Assembly (NCBI GenBank): GCA_030828265.1
Contig: JAURCW010000077.1
Location: 1-6,097 of the forward strand
DNA from: Burkholderiales bacterium
GTDB taxonomy: Bacteria; Pseudomonadota; Gammaproteobacteria; Burkholderiales; Burkholderiaceae_A
DNA: 6,097 nt
Reading direction: 5' to 3'
Both the position numbers and the translations under genes were made by a program. Below, in pieces: positions 4,938 through 6,097 of the stretch; positions within the stretch are counted from its first letter, which is position 1, and each line of letters opens with the position of its first letter. The notes beneath the pieces were generated by a model that was given only the letters and a program-made list of their open reading frames with translations, was not told where the DNA came from and did not search any database.

Positions 4938-6097
4938 GGCAAGGCTATCGCCAGACGGGAAACGTGGCCACCCTACAAACAGGGCTTACGGGCGCCCCGC
5001 TACTCGTCACCGAACTGCAGGCAAACGAATGCCTATCTGAGCCCTTTTCTGTGCATCTAAAGATGAAGTCTGAGAATGCCAGCATAGACACGGCTGGCCT
5101 CATCGGACAAAAAGTGAGTGTCACCATTTGCCTGTCAAACGGCGCACAGCGCTTTTTTCACGGCTTGTTTAAGGCAGTGGGCTTTGAGACAGTCGATGCG
5201 GCTTTTGCCTACTACACCGCGGAGATTGTTCCCGAGCTCTCGCGTATGGAATTCGATCGAGATCGACGTATCTTTCAGAATTTGTCGGTGGTTGAGATTA
5301 TTGAGCAGTACCTTCAACGCTACTCACTCGTCTTTGAAAAGCGATTAATTGGTGCCTACCCGAGCAGGGAATACTGCGTTCAATACGACGAGTCGCCCCT
5401 TCACTTTCTTAGCCGACTGATGCAGGACGAGGGTATCTGGTACTTTTTTAAGCAAACGACCAATGGCTGCAGCATTGTTCTTGCAGATCACAACGCTGCC
5501 TTTAGCCCGGAGGGTCCCCAGGAACCACTGGTCTATCAAGGACGGCAAACAGAGGCATTCTCCGAGAACGCCATTTTGTCTCTTAAACAAATGAGCCAAA
5601 TGGTTACCCAGGCATGGGCTGTCTCCGACTACAACATGCTTACCCCGACAACGAATCTTGCGGCTGAATCCAAAGGTCAGTCCGGTCTGGGTCGCTGGTT
5701 CGAGTACCCGGCCCCAGGCGCTACGCCCACCATGACTGCCTCCTCCGCGCAGCGCCTTGCCAATGCCAGCCAAATCGCGGCCTCCACGACCTGTTTTGAA
5801 ACCATTCGCTGCGAGCTCACGGCCGGAACCCCGGTTGAGGTAACCGAGCATCCGTCGTCTCTTATCAACACAAACTACGTGGTGCAATCGATTACACACA
5901 CGCTGCAAGATGAGACCTATTGGAATGAGTGTCGCGCCTTTCGTCAGTCACTGCCCTTCGACCAAGGCGTAGCCTTAAAAAACCTCGGATCAGCGGGAAT
6001 CACTCGGCTGTGGTTGTTGGACCAAGCGACGAAAAAATATGGGTCGATGAGCTCGGTCGCGTCCGGGTGCGCTTCTTTTGGGATCAACACAGTCCGA
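4934..6097 (+). CDS. vgrG: VgrG (TssI) T6SS spike protein, 3'-truncated by the window end and with an internal frame change
   Basis: VgrG trimers form the puncturing tip on the Hcp tube and carry effectors. The frame from ATG 4934 has no stop before the window end. Residues 1 to about 340 are the gp27/GPD-like hub: ELQANECLSEPFSVHL, GLIGQKVSVTI, FFHGLFKAV, AEIVPELSRM, RRIFQNLSVVEIIEQYL (111-127), REYCVQYDESPLHFLSRLMQ then DEGIWYFF (145-172), TYWNECRAF. The next conserved part, the start of the gp5-like OB domain, is absent from this frame. It is present in the -1 frame: PRISGNHSAVVVGPSDEK from nt 5983 and IWVDELGRVRVRFFWDQ after it. The match to VgrG in that frame extends back to about 5959 (RPRRSLKK), so one base has probably been lost near 5957-5962. 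The coding potential is clear. Whether a full spike is made depends on sequence accuracy or on frameshifting. No C-terminal extension can be judged. Confidence 0.9.
   Translation, partial: MRQGYRQTGNVATLQTGLTGAPLLVTELQANECLSEPFSVHLKMKSENASIDTAGLIGQKVSVTICLSNGAQRFFHGLFKAVGFETVDAAFAYYTAEIVPELSRMEFDRDRRIFQNLSVVEIIEQYLQRYSLVFEKRLIGAYPSREYCVQYDESPLHFLSRLMQDEGIWYFFKQTTNGCSIVLADHNAAFSPEGPQEPLVYQGRQTEAFSENAILSLKQMSQMVTQAWAVSDYNMLTPTTNLAAESKGQSGLGRWFEYPAPGATPTMTASSAQRLANASQIAASTTCFETIRCELTAGTPVEVTEHPSSLINTNYVVQSITHTLQDETYWNECRAFRQSLPFDQGVALKNLGSAGITRLWLLDQATKKYGSMSSVASGCASFGINTVR
5977..5983 (+). other. Candidate -1 slippery heptamer A AAA AAC in vgrG
   Basis: In the frame of ATG 4934 the codons are TTA AAA AAC, giving the classical X XXY YYZ heptamer A AAA AAC. 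A -1 slip here would make the next codon CCT and continue directly into the conserved PRISG-HSAVVVGP stretch of VgrG. A weak Shine-Dalgarno-like AAGG (5964-5967) lies 9 nt upstream. I saw no clear downstream hairpin. The motif is seen; its activity is inference. In the ancestral frame the same bases simply encode Lys-Lys-Pro, so it may be coincidental. Confidence 0.3.

Noticed and set aside
5345..5908. A 187-codon open frame on the minus strand inside vgrG
   Set aside because: It lies wholly antisense to well-conserved VgrG hub sequence. Its translation shows no recognisable motif, and its length fits a shadow of the coding strand.

Overview
The window is a piece of a type VI secretion system (T6SS) structural operon. 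All genes are on the + strand, in the order tssC (3' part) - hcp (tssD) - tssE - tssF - tssG - vgrG (tssI, cut by the window end). Each family call rests on conserved motifs read in the translations. The gene set, the roughly 50-55 % GC (estimated by eye) and the proteobacterial style of the proteins point to a Beta- or Gammaproteobacterium with a classical (T6SS-i) system. A Burkholderiales-type host is my preference, but the genus cannot be fixed from the sequence.

Layout: positions 3-1016 are one uninterrupted frame. Its first ~68 codons are not TssC. They read as the C-terminal part of a WYL-domain regulator, are clearly AT-richer (about 40 % GC), and join in frame to TssC at about nt 204-210. 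The TssC part then runs normally to its stop. After a 68-nt gap comes hcp (tube protein). A 49-nt gap holding a possible stem-loop follows, then tssE. From tssE on the genes are packed tightly: tssE/tssF overlap by 11 nt, tssF/tssG share one base (TAGTG), and tssG/vgrG overlap as ATGA. vgrG runs off the window at 6097.

How the genes work together: TssB/TssC form the contractile sheath (TssB is not in the window), Hcp forms the inner tube, and TssE-TssF-TssG form the baseplate wedge around the VgrG spike. The window therefore encodes most of the sheath-tube-baseplate-spike machinery. The membrane complex, the ClpV ATPase and effectors are not seen.

Two anomalies stand out. First, the in-frame WYL::TssC junction with a composition break, which is most simply an assembly chimera but could be a real recombination. 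Second, a -1 frame change late in vgrG (about nt 5957-5983): the conserved start of the gp5-like domain continues in a different frame from the N-terminal domain. An A AAA AAC heptamer sits exactly where a -1 slip would restore the conserved frame. A single-base deletion or sequencing error is the simplest cause; programmed or compensatory frameshifting is a testable alternative. I saw no tRNA, rRNA, CRISPR, insertion sequence or convincing promoter or intrinsic terminator. No non-coding stretch exceeds 70 bases.
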